From the NCBI RefSeq assembly GCF_001428005.1, contig NZ_LMSB01000025.1:1-49494 (forward strand): a DNA stretch of 49,494 bases, written 5' to 3'. The notes below the pieces were generated by a model. That model did no database searches and was not told where the DNA came from. It saw only the letters and a program-made list of their open reading frames with translations. Of this stretch, positions 7,354 to 14,839 are shown piece after piece (positions within the stretch are counted from its first letter, which is position 1; each line of letters opens with the position of its first letter). The position numbers were made by a program, and so were the translations under genes. The DNA comes from Arthrobacter sp. Soil736. Its GTDB lineage: Bacteria; Actinomycetota; Actinomycetes; Actinomycetales; Micrococcaceae.

Positions 7354-7851
7354 TCAGCTGCCCAGAATCTGGAAGTGCACCGTGCGTGTGCGCGCCCGAA
7401 CAGAGTCGAGGTCCCCGAAGTACACGCGCCCAAACTGTCCGAGCACAAGCTCTCCCTCGACGACCGGGATGACCTCTGAACGGCCGAGGATTGAGGAGAT
7501 GATGTGCCCGTCGGTGTTGAGCCCCCATTCCGGCAGCTCGTTGCGCAGCTCGCCTGCGTTGCGGATGTGGATCGGCCCCGGGTGAAGGTACTGGCCCTCA
7601 TGTCGCGTCGGCGGCGCGATCTTGGCGAACACGTTCAGAGTGTCCTGCAGGAGCAGCTGGGTGCCGTAGTAAGTGGTGTCTTCGGACTCCTCCTGTATCA
7701 CCACGCAGCAGCTGGTGTGGGGTGAATAGGCGATCGCGATCCCATCGGACATCCCGCTGTCCCGAACGAAGTCCTCTAGCTGGGCTGTCACATCGAAGAA
7801 CTCCTGGCGTGCGGGAGTTTCAAGAGTGATCGATCGGCTCTGACTGGCCAT
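7354..7851 (-). CDS. YjbQ/UPF0047 family protein
   Basis: A 165-residue protein of the secondary thiamine-phosphate-synthase-like YjbQ family. Family hallmarks are the N-terminal HTSCCVVIQE, the central DGHIISSILGRSEVIPV and the C-terminal GELVLGQFGRVYFGDLDSVRARTR. The protein is longer than the usual ~140 residues, with an insertion around residues 85-110 (RHEGQYLHPGPIHIRNAGEL). The ATG at 7851 follows AGGAA at good spacing; an ATG 24 nt further up lacks a clear site. It is the first gene of the five-gene sugar operon and faces a LysR gene. The physiological role of the family is not settled (thiamine-phosphate synthesis in vitro, possible phosphatase). Its place in a kinase/isomerase operon argues for a catabolic or metabolite-repair role here. 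Confidence 0.9.
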   Translation of the reverse strand: MASQSRSITLETPARQEFFDVTAQLEDFVRDSGMSDGIAIAYSPHTSCCVVIQEESEDTTYYGTQLLLQDTLNVFAKIAPPTRHEGQYLHPGPIHIRNAGELRNELPEWGLNTDGHIISSILGRSEVIPVVEGELVLGQFGRVYFGDLDSVRARTRTVHFQILGS

Positions 7852-7942
7852 TGGGGGGTTCCTACTTTCATGCATCTGGAAGACTCGTGATCCAGTTTGT
7901 GGCCGCGTTCCAGCGAGCGGAAGGTTGAAGTTACACTGAAGA

Positions 7943-7959
7943 GATAACTACTGCTTATC
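7943..7959. promoter_or_regulatory. LysR-type operator (T-N11-A dyad) in divergent promoter
   Basis: GATAACTACTGCTTATC is an inverted repeat GATAA-N7-TTATC that contains the LysR signature T-N11-A (T7945 to A7957). It sits in the 123-nt gap between the divergent YjbQ operon and the LysR gene, 16 nt before the LysR start codon. This is the usual place for an autoregulating LysR protein that activates the divergent operon. Eleven bases of it recur before the APC permease gene (8892-8902). Confidence 0.65.
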
Positions 7960-7974
7960 AATGGAGCTGGTGAT

Positions 7975-8880
7975 ATGCGGTCCTTACCCGACGTGAGCCT
8001 GCGGTTGCTGCGGTACTTCGAGGTGCTGGGCAGCGAGCTGAACTACCGGCGCGCGGCCGAGAAACTGTTCATCACGCAGCCGGCCCTGTCCGGGGCAATT
8101 CAGCAGCTCGAGCGGGCCATCGGTGATCGCCTGTTTGATCGTGATACTCGTTCGGTTGCTCTCACGAAGCTCGGGCGAGAGTGGCTGCCCTATGTGCGGA
8201 AGGCCCTCGCTGAAGTTGACCTGGCACGCGAGGCTGTGGCGATGCTCGTCGACCATGCGCACGTGCGCATCGGCTATCTGATCGGCACCGGCGCAGATCT
8301 ACTGTTCCAGCTCCTCGATGGGGCAGATCGTGCGTTCCCCGATATCACCATCGAAACTGTCGAGTACGACTTCTCTGATCCAAGCGCCGGTCTCGCATCC
8401 GGAGCCACTGACATTGCACTACTACGACCACCCGTCGACGTACCGGGCCTAGAGATGGCGGTTGTCGCCGAAGAGTCATGGGTCGCATGCCTTCCACGCT
8501 CTCACCGCCTGGCGAACAGGTCCGAGCTGCGCATCGAAGAGCTCCTGGATGAACCAATCATCGTGGCACCGCAATCCGCAGGACGCTGGCGCGACTACTG
8601 GCTCGCTGCGGACGCACGCCAAGGCAAGCCCCCAATAATTGCGGCCGAGGCCGCAACATACGAAGCGGAAACCACGATGGTAGCCCGCGGAGTCGGACTG
8701 AGCTTCACGACGTCCTCAATGGTTCGTTTGTACGATCGGCCGGGTATTCAGTTCGTTCCGATCATCGACAGACCAATCAGCTATACCGCGGTCGCCTGGC
8801 GCCCGGAGCGTCTTTCAACGGCCATGCGCCCATTGATGCAGCACATGCTCAGCCGACTGATTCCCCGAAAGTCCGCCTGA
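7975..8880 (+). CDS. LysR-family transcriptional regulator
   Basis: A 301-residue LysR regulator. The N-terminal winged helix-turn-helix spans roughly residues 8-65 (LRYFEVLGSELNYRRAAEKLFITQPALSGAIQQLE), followed by the linker and a periplasmic-binding-protein-like effector domain from about 95. The ATG at 7975 has GGAGCTGG about 6 nt upstream. It is divergent from the YjbQ-kinase-isomerase-TIM-SDR operon and followed on its own strand by an APC permease. It probably senses the transported compound or a pathway intermediate and controls both transcripts. The operator is described at 7943-7959. Confidence 0.95.
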   Translation: MRSLPDVSLRLLRYFEVLGSELNYRRAAEKLFITQPALSGAIQQLERAIGDRLFDRDTRSVALTKLGREWLPYVRKALAEVDLAREAVAMLVDHAHVRIGYLIGTGADLLFQLLDGADRAFPDITIETVEYDFSDPSAGLASGATDIALLRPPVDVPGLEMAVVAEESWVACLPRSHRLANRSELRIEELLDEPIIVAPQSAGRWRDYWLAADARQGKPPIIAAEAATYEAETTMVARGVGLSFTTSSMVRLYDRPGIQFVPIIDRPISYTAVAWRPERLSTAMRPLMQHMLSRLIPRKSA

Positions 8881-8902
8881 CTTATCAGCCGTGCTTATCA
8901 AT
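8881..8902. promoter_or_regulatory. Candidate second LysR site upstream of APC permease
   Basis: Immediately past the LysR stop codon, CTTATCA occurs twice (8881-8887 and 8894-8900), 13 bp apart. The second copy lies in TGCTTATCAAT (8892-8902), identical over 11 nt to 7952-7962 in the divergent promoter. The gap of 123 nt before the permease ATG is long enough for its own promoter. Repeated half-sites shared by two promoters next to one regulator suggest common control. Confidence 0.5.
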
Positions 8903-9003
8903 AAATAGAAACTTTCACCTTCCGTACAGCCGTCTCTCCTGGGTTCACTAGACCAATACCGGACTTCCGGGCCCCATCCAGCAATGACGCGAGGAGAAAC
9001 ACC

Positions 9004-10545
9004 ATGGCCGAATCGAAAACACATCAGGATTCATCGCTTGCACCACCACCGCGGGTAGTTGGCGAGGACGAAGACACGCGCCTCGAGGAGTTCGGCTATA
9101 AGCAGAAGCTGGACCGTTCCGTCGGCCGGATCGCGTCGTTCGCTATCGGCTTCTCAACGATCAGCGCCACCACGGCTGTGTTCACCGGGTTCTCCGCTGG
9201 GTACCTCAACGCCGGGTCGCCATTCATCTGGACCCTTTTCCTCGCCATCCCTGTGTTCCTGCTCTGGACGCTGATCGCCGCCGATGTCGCCGCGAAGATT
9301 CCGCTCGCCGGCTATGCCTATCAGTGGACAAGCCGGCTAAACGGCTCCACCTTCGGCTGGTTCACCGGAGTCAGCGCCCTCATCGGCTGGATCAGCGGGA
9401 TGACCAGCCTCGGATACATTTTTGCCGGGTACTTCGGGAGCGTGTTCGACTGGCAGCTCACCCAACCCCAACAGATCTTGATCGCCATCTGCGTCGTCAC
9501 CGTGTGCGTCCTCATCAACGCATACCGCGTACGTCTGGCAACCCTCATCAACAACATCGGTGTCGGTCTGGAACTCGTCGTGACGGTCGGCGTCACCGCA
9601 GTCATCGCCGTACTGATCATCGTGGTCCCTGACAACGCGCAGCCGATCTCCTCACTCTTCATAGGGCGCAGCCCCGACGAGTCGACGCCCTACATCCTTG
9701 CCTGGTTCTCCGCATCACTCGGCCCCTTCTTTGGCCTGGTCGGCGTCGAAGCTGTTGCCGATGTTGCAGAAGAGACCAAGAACGCGCGGCGAGTAATTCC
9801 ACGCACCATGTTCTATGCCTTTGCGGTGTCGTGCGTCATTGAATTCTTCATGTACCTCGTGTATGTGCTCGCGATCAGGAACCCTGCCGCGCTGGCGGAT
9901 TCCCCCGCCCCGATCGAAGAGATCATCTCTGGGCAGATCGGGCCAGTGTTCGCCCGCATTGTCGTTGCCATCGCCCTGACGAACATCCTCGTCTGCCTGC
10001 TGTCCAACGTGCTCGTGGGAACTCGACTGCTGTACTCACTGTCACGGGACAACATGATGCCGTTCTCGCACGCGCTTCGACACGTCGCACCAAAGCGGAA
10101 GACGCCCTCCACAGCGGTTATATCGCTCGGCGTCGTGTCCGTGCTGCTTTTGCTGTCAGCGTTGGTCAATCAGCAGGCGTTCAACTACTTCCTGGGCATC
10201 GCGACCCTGGCGTTCTTCACAACCTATGTGCTGCAGGCCATCGGTCTTCTCAATGCTGCAGCCCGCGGCCGGATCCCCGCTGCCGAGCCAGGCACATTCG
10301 ATCTCGGCCGGGCACGGGTGCCGCTCCTGATCGTCAGCCTCATCGTCTTCCTGCTGGTGGAAGCTGCGCTCATCTTCCTCCCCGCATTCGCCGGCAATGC
10401 CTACGTTTTCGCCGGCTTCATGGCACTCGCGGCGATCTGGTGGCTACTGGCGCTGCGGAAACGTCTCAAGAAGGGCGGGGCCGGCCCCCGATATGCTCAG
10501 GAACACTCCGACGATCACAGCCCGGCAGTATCAGAAATCGGATGA
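9004..10545 (+). CDS. APC-superfamily amino acid/polyamine permease
   Basis: A 513-residue permease of the amino acid-polyamine-organocation superfamily with about twelve hydrophobic segments. The first segments carry the family signature (FAIGFSTISATTAVFTGFSAGY), and residues 240-270 hold GLVGVEAVADVAEETKNARRVIPRT, the conserved helix 6 / loop region. The ATG follows GAGGAG at good spacing. These permeases import amino acids, choline, GABA, polyamines or related cations/zwitterions. Finding one as the only transporter of a sugar-kinase operon is unusual and suggests a nitrogen-containing or charged substrate. A 91-nt gap separates it from the DUF1349 gene, so the two may be co-transcribed. 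Confidence 0.93.
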   Translation: MAESKTHQDSSLAPPPRVVGEDEDTRLEEFGYKQKLDRSVGRIASFAIGFSTISATTAVFTGFSAGYLNAGSPFIWTLFLAIPVFLLWTLIAADVAAKIPLAGYAYQWTSRLNGSTFGWFTGVSALIGWISGMTSLGYIFAGYFGSVFDWQLTQPQQILIAICVVTVCVLINAYRVRLATLINNIGVGLELVVTVGVTAVIAVLIIVVPDNAQPISSLFIGRSPDESTPYILAWFSASLGPFFGLVGVEAVADVAEETKNARRVIPRTMFYAFAVSCVIEFFMYLVYVLAIRNPAALADSPAPIEEIISGQIGPVFARIVVAIALTNILVCLLSNVLVGTRLLYSLSRDNMMPFSHALRHVAPKRKTPSTAVISLGVVSVLLLLSALVNQQAFNYFLGIATLAFFTTYVLQAIGLLNAAARGRIPAAEPGTFDLGRARVPLLIVSLIVFLLVEAALIFLPAFAGNAYVFAGFMALAAIWWLLALRKRLKKGGAGPRYAQEHSDDHSPAVSEIG

Positions 10546-10637
10546 TCGAAGCGGGTGCCGCACGTACCCTCAAGAATTCGGGAATGACTTTCATCCGGTG
10601 ATTCAGCGAAGATCCATTTGCGAGAAGGACCATACAG

Positions 10638-11246
10638 ATGAGCACCCTAAGCCCTGCGATCTCCTGGGTAAGCGGAGCGTGGTCGCGTCCGACACGGACA
10701 CGCTCAGATGGGAACGCGCTTATCGCATCGGCCGAGAAAGGTAGCGACCTTTGGGAGAGTACGGTGTACGGGTTTCATCATCGAAATGCGCACACCCTGC
10801 TCGCACCATGGGACGATACACGGGCGATCGAGGTTTGCTTCGATACCAGCACTCTCCAGGGTGAATACGACCAAGCGGGTGTCGCCCTTGTAGTCAGCGA
10901 GACCACGTGGCTTAAGGCCGGAGTGGAGATCTCCGACGGAGTACCAAACGTCAGCACAGTCGTAGCACGGGACGGCTGGTCGGACTGGGCGGCTGCACCC
11001 ACCCCAGAATGGGCTGGCTCCGAAGTGACAGTTCGGATAAGCCCGCTTGCTGACGGACTGATCGTCCGAGCTCGGGCCGGCAACACCTGCTGGCGCACCG
11101 TGCGCGTACTGCCATTGCTTCCAGGCACTCGTGCGGATGCCGGACCTTACCTTGCCGCTCCGACCAGGGACGGCCTCGACGTTAAATTCCTCGAGTGGAT
11201 ATCGCGGACCCCGGATATTGCCCTCCACGCCGCGCCACCCTTCTAG
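10638..11246 (+). CDS. DUF1349 domain protein (concanavalin-like fold)
   Basis: A 202-residue protein matching DUF1349, whose members (such as YesU) adopt a concanavalin A-like beta-sandwich. Visible features include DQAGVALVVSETTWLKAGVE and the following DGWSDWAA region, typical of the family. No signal peptide is seen, so it is probably cytoplasmic. The ATG has AGAAGGA upstream. It follows the APC permease on the same strand and could bind, deglycosylate or otherwise process the imported compound. The family's catalytic role is not established, so the function is open. Confidence 0.8.
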   Translation: MSTLSPAISWVSGAWSRPTRTRSDGNALIASAEKGSDLWESTVYGFHHRNAHTLLAPWDDTRAIEVCFDTSTLQGEYDQAGVALVVSETTWLKAGVEISDGVPNVSTVVARDGWSDWAAAPTPEWAGSEVTVRISPLADGLIVRARAGNTCWRTVRVLPLLPGTRADAGPYLAAPTRDGLDVKFLEWISRTPDIALHAAPPF

Positions 11247-11349
11247 ACTTCGGCCCATCGAATGGAAGTTGCCAAGCGCACCATAAGACAAGCGGTCGGC
11301 GATGGGGCCCTCCCAACATGCGGACCGGATCTTGCGTGACCTCACAAGC

Positions 11350-11490
11350 GGGGTCTAGCAGGCTGCTTTTTGGGGCCATGGTGTGAGCGGGGCGGTAGGA
11401 GTCGGTGCCGGTTTCGATAATGACGCCGTTGGCAAAGGTCACTCCCGGAATACGGAGATCCGTCAGGTCATCGATGGGGGCCAGATGAGC
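11350..11490 (-). pseudogene. Possible IstB-type transposition helper C-terminal remnant
   Basis: On the minus strand, the 250-nt gap between the DUF1349 gene and the membrane-protein gene encodes TFANGVIIETGTDSYR, which resembles the C-terminal end of IS21-family IstB ATPases (IIETGxxSYRL). The rest of the gene and any terminal inverted repeats are missing, so this would be a dead fragment. The match is short and from memory, so the call is tentative. If correct, it marks an old insertion at the edge of the sugar cassette. Confidence 0.3.
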
Positions 11491-11497
11491 AACTGCA

Positions 11498-12205
11498 CTA
11501 ACGGTGGGGGCGGTGCCCCGCCAGAATAATGCGAATCATCTTGTTGTAGCGGTGCACTTGATAGAGAGCGTGCACCACAAGGAGGAGAACGCCGAAAATT
11601 GCGCCGACCACGATGGCGGCAGTGTCACTAGGGACAGTGGTGTAACTGATAAGCGCCACGCCGGCACCCGCCACGATGGAATTCACCACAGCTATGGCCG
11701 TGGACATCGTGAAGAAGACGCCCCGCCAAGACCCTCGACTTCCGATCTCGAGTAGCTCATTCAGTGCGTGTTGTCCGTGTGGAACCGGAAAGAATTCATC
11801 GGCCCCTGGGAGGATGCGAGCGTAATACCGGCGAATGCGCTGCATGGAGTTCAAAGCGGCGACGTCTTCCAGTGACGTCTGGACCAGCCGCTCGTAGGTG
11901 AAGAGGCCCAGAACTACGACCACAGGAATGACGACAGCGAGAAAATGGAAGGCGACAGAAGACTGGGCAAGGAAACCATATGCGACCAGGGAACTCGACA
12001 ATGTCATCAAGTACAGCGAAGCTCTGCTGCTGGACTCGGCAACCGTTATTCCCCTGGCAGACTCCAGCACGAAGTGCTCGGTCAGTAGCGCGCTAAGGAA
12101 AGCTTGGGACCGGTCAGTTAACGCGTGAAACGAATCCCCAGCTTGGGGTAGCACCGGTGTATCGCCATGGTCCTCCGGCGCCAGATCAGAACCGTCACGT
12201 TTCAC
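11498..12205 (-). CDS. Uncharacterised four-helix integral membrane protein
   Basis: A 235-residue protein with no family I can name. A soluble N-terminal ~65 residues (rich in D, E, S, with FLSALLTEHFVLESARG) precedes two pairs of hydrophobic helices, about residues 75-125 and 165-215. The linker between the pairs is charged (SMQRIRRYYARILPGADEFFPV). The C-terminus ends in a basic tail. The GTG at 12205 follows AGAAGGGGA and gives a sensible soluble start; the longer frame is low-complexity. It stands alone between a relic region and intergenic hairpins. The double-hairpin topology would fit a sensor or assembly factor, but nothing in the context supports a specific role. Confidence 0.75.
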   Translation of the reverse strand: MKRDGSDLAPEDHGDTPVLPQAGDSFHALTDRSQAFLSALLTEHFVLESARGITVAESSSRASLYLMTLSSSLVAYGFLAQSSVAFHFLAVVIPVVVVLGLFTYERLVQTSLEDVAALNSMQRIRRYYARILPGADEFFPVPHGQHALNELLEIGSRGSWRGVFFTMSTAIAVVNSIVAGAGVALISYTTVPSDTAAIVVGAIFGVLLLVVHALYQVHRYNKMIRIILAGHRPHR

Positions 12206-12910
12206 TGAATCCCCTTCTGCTCTTGTCGGGCTACTGTTCGTTCCGCTGAAAGTACCACTACTCCAGGTGAGTGACCGCGATGGTGACGAGTGAAAAACTG
12301 CCGGCCGAACATCTTCAGCGATGAAGCATATGGGCCTCACGGGAACCGGACGCGAGACGTATACGTGGTCAACACCGCAGGCGGAACCTCAACCCATCTG
12401 GCACTCAAGGGCGGAGGGAACTCGTATGCATTCTGCGGCATGACCGCCTAGTCAGGAGGCACTTCGAGCGGGGCCAGGGCGTCGACAGCGGGGCAGCGGG
12501 TAACATCTCCACACGCCCTCAGCACGAAGCGCAGCTGGCGCTCAGCAGCAAGAGCCCACCGGAAGGGCCAATGATCTCGGCCCGCTCAACGTGTGGAACC
12601 GGAGTCCCGCCGCAGTGACGGCTCGCCCCGGGTTGGTCAGGGTCAGGTCCACGTGCACGAAGTAGGAGAAGTCTTCCACCCAGCTTGGTGCATCGCTTTT
12701 GGCGGCGCCTGGGATGACAACCCGGCTGGGCTTCTCATTATCGCGCAGACAACCGGCGGCAGAAGGCCCTGCAGATCCTGCAACAAGCCGCTGCAGCCAT
12801 AGCGGGGAATGGCGTTGATTGTGGGCAAGCACCACGCCTAAGACTGTTGCCTAAGGCAGCTACCTTGCACAACGACACCCAGCGGCAGCCCCTGCCCCTG
12901 TGCGGCGGAG
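12206..12910. other. Gene-poor spacer with unassigned coding scraps
   Basis: About 700 bases hold no gene I can support. A plus-strand stretch near 12360-12450 reads VYVVNTAGGTSTHLALKGGG before a stop, and a minus-strand frame around 12542-12835 is open for 97 codons (with SWVEDFSYFVHVDLTLTNPG). Neither has a recognisable family or a good ribosome binding site. Both may be remnants of lost genes. Confidence 0.4.
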
Positions 12911-12943
12911 CCTGCCGAGTCTGTAAACGACAGACTCGGCAGG
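12911..12943. terminator. Perfect 14-bp stem hairpin
   Basis: CCTGCCGAGTCTGT (12911-12924) and ACAGACTCGGCAGG (12930-12943) pair perfectly around the loop AAACG. It lies 90 nt beyond the end of mhqD and next to a second strong stem (12975-13010). No U-run follows. Most likely it is part of a bidirectional termination region. Confidence 0.5.
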
Positions 12944-12974
12944 AAGCGCCCAGCGGCACGGGATATGTGGGATG

Positions 12975-13010
12975 ACGTTGCAACGGAAGGGAGTTCTTCC
13001 GTTGCAACGT
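12975..13010. terminator. Perfect 15-bp stem hairpin at the end of mhqD
   Basis: ACGTTGCAACGGAAG (12975-12989) pairs perfectly with CTTCCGTTGCAACGT (12996-13010) around a 6-nt loop. It starts 21 nt past the mhqD stop codon, the normal place for an intrinsic terminator of the mhqO-mhqD transcript. It lacks a U-tract, as many actinobacterial terminators do. Confidence 0.6.
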
Positions 13011-13031
13011 TCGGCCGGTCGAGATTTTCGT

Positions 13032-13670
13032 TTATCTGCTGGCTTCTGCCAGCCACTGCCTTGCGGCGTCGAGATCGGTGTGCGCGATGCCGTGTCCGCC
13101 GGGACGCAGGACCTGTTTTACGTCGGCACCGTTTTGCTGCAGGGCGGCGATGAGTGTCCTGACGCTGGGGAGCGGGGCCATGGGGTCGGTCTCGCCGTTC
13201 ACGATCAGCAGCCTGCCGCCAGTGAGGTCAGCCGAGGTTTCCCGGTCCCCAAAGGGGTACATACCGGAGAATGCGATGACCCGATCCAGGGTCTGGGGGT
13301 GCAGGATGGCTGTGGCCAGGGCAATGTTGGCGCCGTTGGAGAACCCGACTGCTATCACGGGCCTGTTGCCGAGTCCGTAGTGTTCTCGGGCGGCGTCCAG
13401 GAAGGCGGCCAGATCTGTTGCCCTTGCGATGACGTCGTCGACGTCAAAGAGCCCTTCGCCGTGGCGCCGGAACCAGCGGAGCATGCCGTGCTCCTGCACC
13501 TGCCCCCGGGGTGCGAGGACGCCGGCGCCCGGTTGAAGTTCGGCGGCGAGGGAGGCGATCTCGTGTTCGTTGCCGCCGGTGCCGTGCAGCATGAGCAGCA
13601 CCGGGGCCTCTGCCTCGCCGGGGCTGAAGAGGTGCGGCCAGCCGGTGACCGTGGTGGTTTGGGTGCTCAT
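13032..13670 (-). CDS. mhqD: Alpha/beta hydrolase, MhqD-type carboxylesterase
   Basis: A 212-residue alpha/beta hydrolase of the phospholipase/carboxylesterase group. The oxyanion region is LMLHGTGGNE (27-35), the nucleophile elbow is GFSNG with Ser111, and Asp162 and His193 complete the triad. No signal peptide is present. It starts 7 nt after the stop of the ring-cleaving dioxygenase gene. In Bacillus subtilis the mhqNOD operon pairs the same two enzyme types under MarR-type MhqR for protection against hydroquinones and catechols. The hydrolase is thought to act on ring-cleavage products or conjugates. The pairing makes this assignment firm at the family level. Confidence 0.9.
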   Translation of the reverse strand: MSTQTTTVTGWPHLFSPGEAEAPVLLMLHGTGGNEHEIASLAAELQPGAGVLAPRGQVQEHGMLRWFRRHGEGLFDVDDVIARATDLAAFLDAAREHYGLGNRPVIAVGFSNGANIALATAILHPQTLDRVIAFSGMYPFGDRETSADLTGGRLLIVNGETDPMAPLPSVRTLIAALQQNGADVKQVLRPGGHGIAHTDLDAARQWLAEASR

Positions 13671-13677
13671 TGGCGAC

Positions 13678-14649
13678 CTACCGTCGGGCCAGGGCGGGGT
13701 TGTTCTCGGCCGGCAGTTCGATGCGGGCCACGGAATGTTCGATGGCCTCGCGGGAGGGCTCGAGCCACGGCGGCAGCTTCAGGGAGCGGCCGAGTTCCAG
13801 GAGCGGTTCGTCGACGTCGAAGCCGGGGGTGTCGGTCGCGATTTCGTAAAGCACGCCGCCGGGTTCACGGAAGTAGATGGAGGTGAAGTACTGGCGGTCC
13901 AGGATGTCCGTGACGTGGAAACCGCGGCCGGCCAGTTCCTGGCGCCACTTTTCCTGCGTGGCGACGTCAGGGACCCGGAAGGCAATGTGGTGCACGGTGC
14001 CGCCTGCAATGAGGCCGGGCTGGGCTTTGGGGTCGGCGATAACGTCGATGATGTTTCCGGGGCGGCCGTTGCCGGCCGCCAGTCGGGTGCGGTTACCGGA
14101 GGTTCCGACCAGGTGCAGGCCGAGGTCTTCGGTCAGCACGGCCACGGTCTTGTCCGGGTTGGCCACAGTGAGCACGGAGGAGTGCTGGCCGCGCACGGCG
14201 TACTCGGCGGGCACGGAGGCGGAATCCCAGGGGTTCCGGGGATCGATGGTGGAGGAGGCGACCAGATCCAGCTGCAGCCCGTCCGGGTCCCGCAGGGAGA
14301 GGCGCTCTTCGTCGGCGGATTCACGGATGATGGTGGATTCGACGCCCAGTCCCTTGAAGTGGCTCTGCCACCAGCCCAGCGTGCCCTCCGGGACGGAGAA
14401 CGCGGTGGAGGTCGACTGTCCTGCCCCGATGCGGCCCGGAGCGATGCCCCGCCACGGGAAAAACGTCATCAGGGTGCCGGGCTGGCCGGCCTCGTCGCCG
14501 TAGTACAGGTGGTAGGTGGACGGGTCATCGAAGTTGACCGTCTTCTTCACCAGGCGCAGGCCCAGGCCCTTTACGTAAAAGTCGATGTTGGCCTGCGGAT
14601 CGCCGGCGATGGCCGTGACGTGGTGCAAGCCTGAGGTATTCGCGGTCAT
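13678..14649 (-). CDS. mhqO: Ring-cleaving dioxygenase, MhqO-type (VOC fold)
   Basis: A 323-residue protein made of repeated VOC/glyoxalase modules, as in MhqO-type hydroquinone-specific dioxygenases. The metal-site elements are visible: GLHHVTAIAGD near the N-terminus (His9/His10), HHIAFRVPD in the second half, and GGVLYEIATDTPGF with the likely Glu ligand. The ATG at 14649 follows GGAGGGG; a longer frame running upstream into the regulatory region is rejected. It would use Fe(II) and O2 to open a (hydro)quinol ring in the cytoplasm. It is followed by mhqD and diverges from a MarR-family regulator gene, and a dyad at 14705-14716 lies in its promoter. Confidence 0.93.
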   Translation of the reverse strand: MTANTSGLHHVTAIAGDPQANIDFYVKGLGLRLVKKTVNFDDPSTYHLYYGDEAGQPGTLMTFFPWRGIAPGRIGAGQSTSTAFSVPEGTLGWWQSHFKGLGVESTIIRESADEERLSLRDPDGLQLDLVASSTIDPRNPWDSASVPAEYAVRGQHSSVLTVANPDKTVAVLTEDLGLHLVGTSGNRTRLAAGNGRPGNIIDVIADPKAQPGLIAGGTVHHIAFRVPDVATQEKWRQELAGRGFHVTDILDRQYFTSIYFREPGGVLYEIATDTPGFDVDEPLLELGRSLKLPPWLEPSREAIEHSVARIELPAENNPALARR

Positions 14650-14704
14650 GTTGACCCCTCCTGTTCGGACTGATCCGGTCAGGAAGCCCCTGCCGGTGAT
14701 GTAT

Positions 14705-14716
14705 ATGCAAATGCAT
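14705..14716. promoter_or_regulatory. Dyad ATGCAAATGCAT, candidate MarR operator in mhqO promoter
   Basis: A 12-bp dyad (ATGCA-AA-TGCAT) flanked by TAT on the left and CTA on the right. It is 55 nt upstream of the mhqO start codon in the divergent mhqO/MarR intergenic region. A near-identical element occurs before yceI at 15762-15773. A dyad shared by two promoters beside a MarR gene is a good operator candidate. Confidence 0.6.
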
Positions 14717-14732
14717 CTATCGAGAAAATTAT

Positions 14733-14742
14733 TTCCTAGGAA
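14733..14742. promoter_or_regulatory. Palindrome TTCCTAGGAA in the mhqO/MarR intergenic region
   Basis: A perfect 10-bp palindrome flanked by TTAT and, one base offset, ATAA. It lies between the mhqO-proximal dyad and the MarR start codon in the A/T-rich part of the intergenic region. It may be a second regulator site or overlap the MarR gene promoter. Evidence is symmetry and position only. Confidence 0.35.
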
Positions 14743-14839
14743 GATAAATTCGTCAATGCGGCAAGATAGTGCTGAGCAAGCAGGTTCCACGGAAGCAGCT
14801 TCTCTGGCGCAGTATCATAGGGGGCGGAAAGGAATGTTC

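Noticed and set aside
5402..7585. 727-codon plus-strand open frame
   Set aside because: Antisense to the sugar isomerase, kinase and YjbQ genes, which have clear family motifs; no family match of its own.
12542..12835. 97-codon minus-strand frame
   Set aside because: No recognisable family or ribosome binding site; competing frames equally open.
13570..14634. 354-codon plus-strand open frame
   Set aside because: Antisense shadow of mhqO; composition low-complexity.
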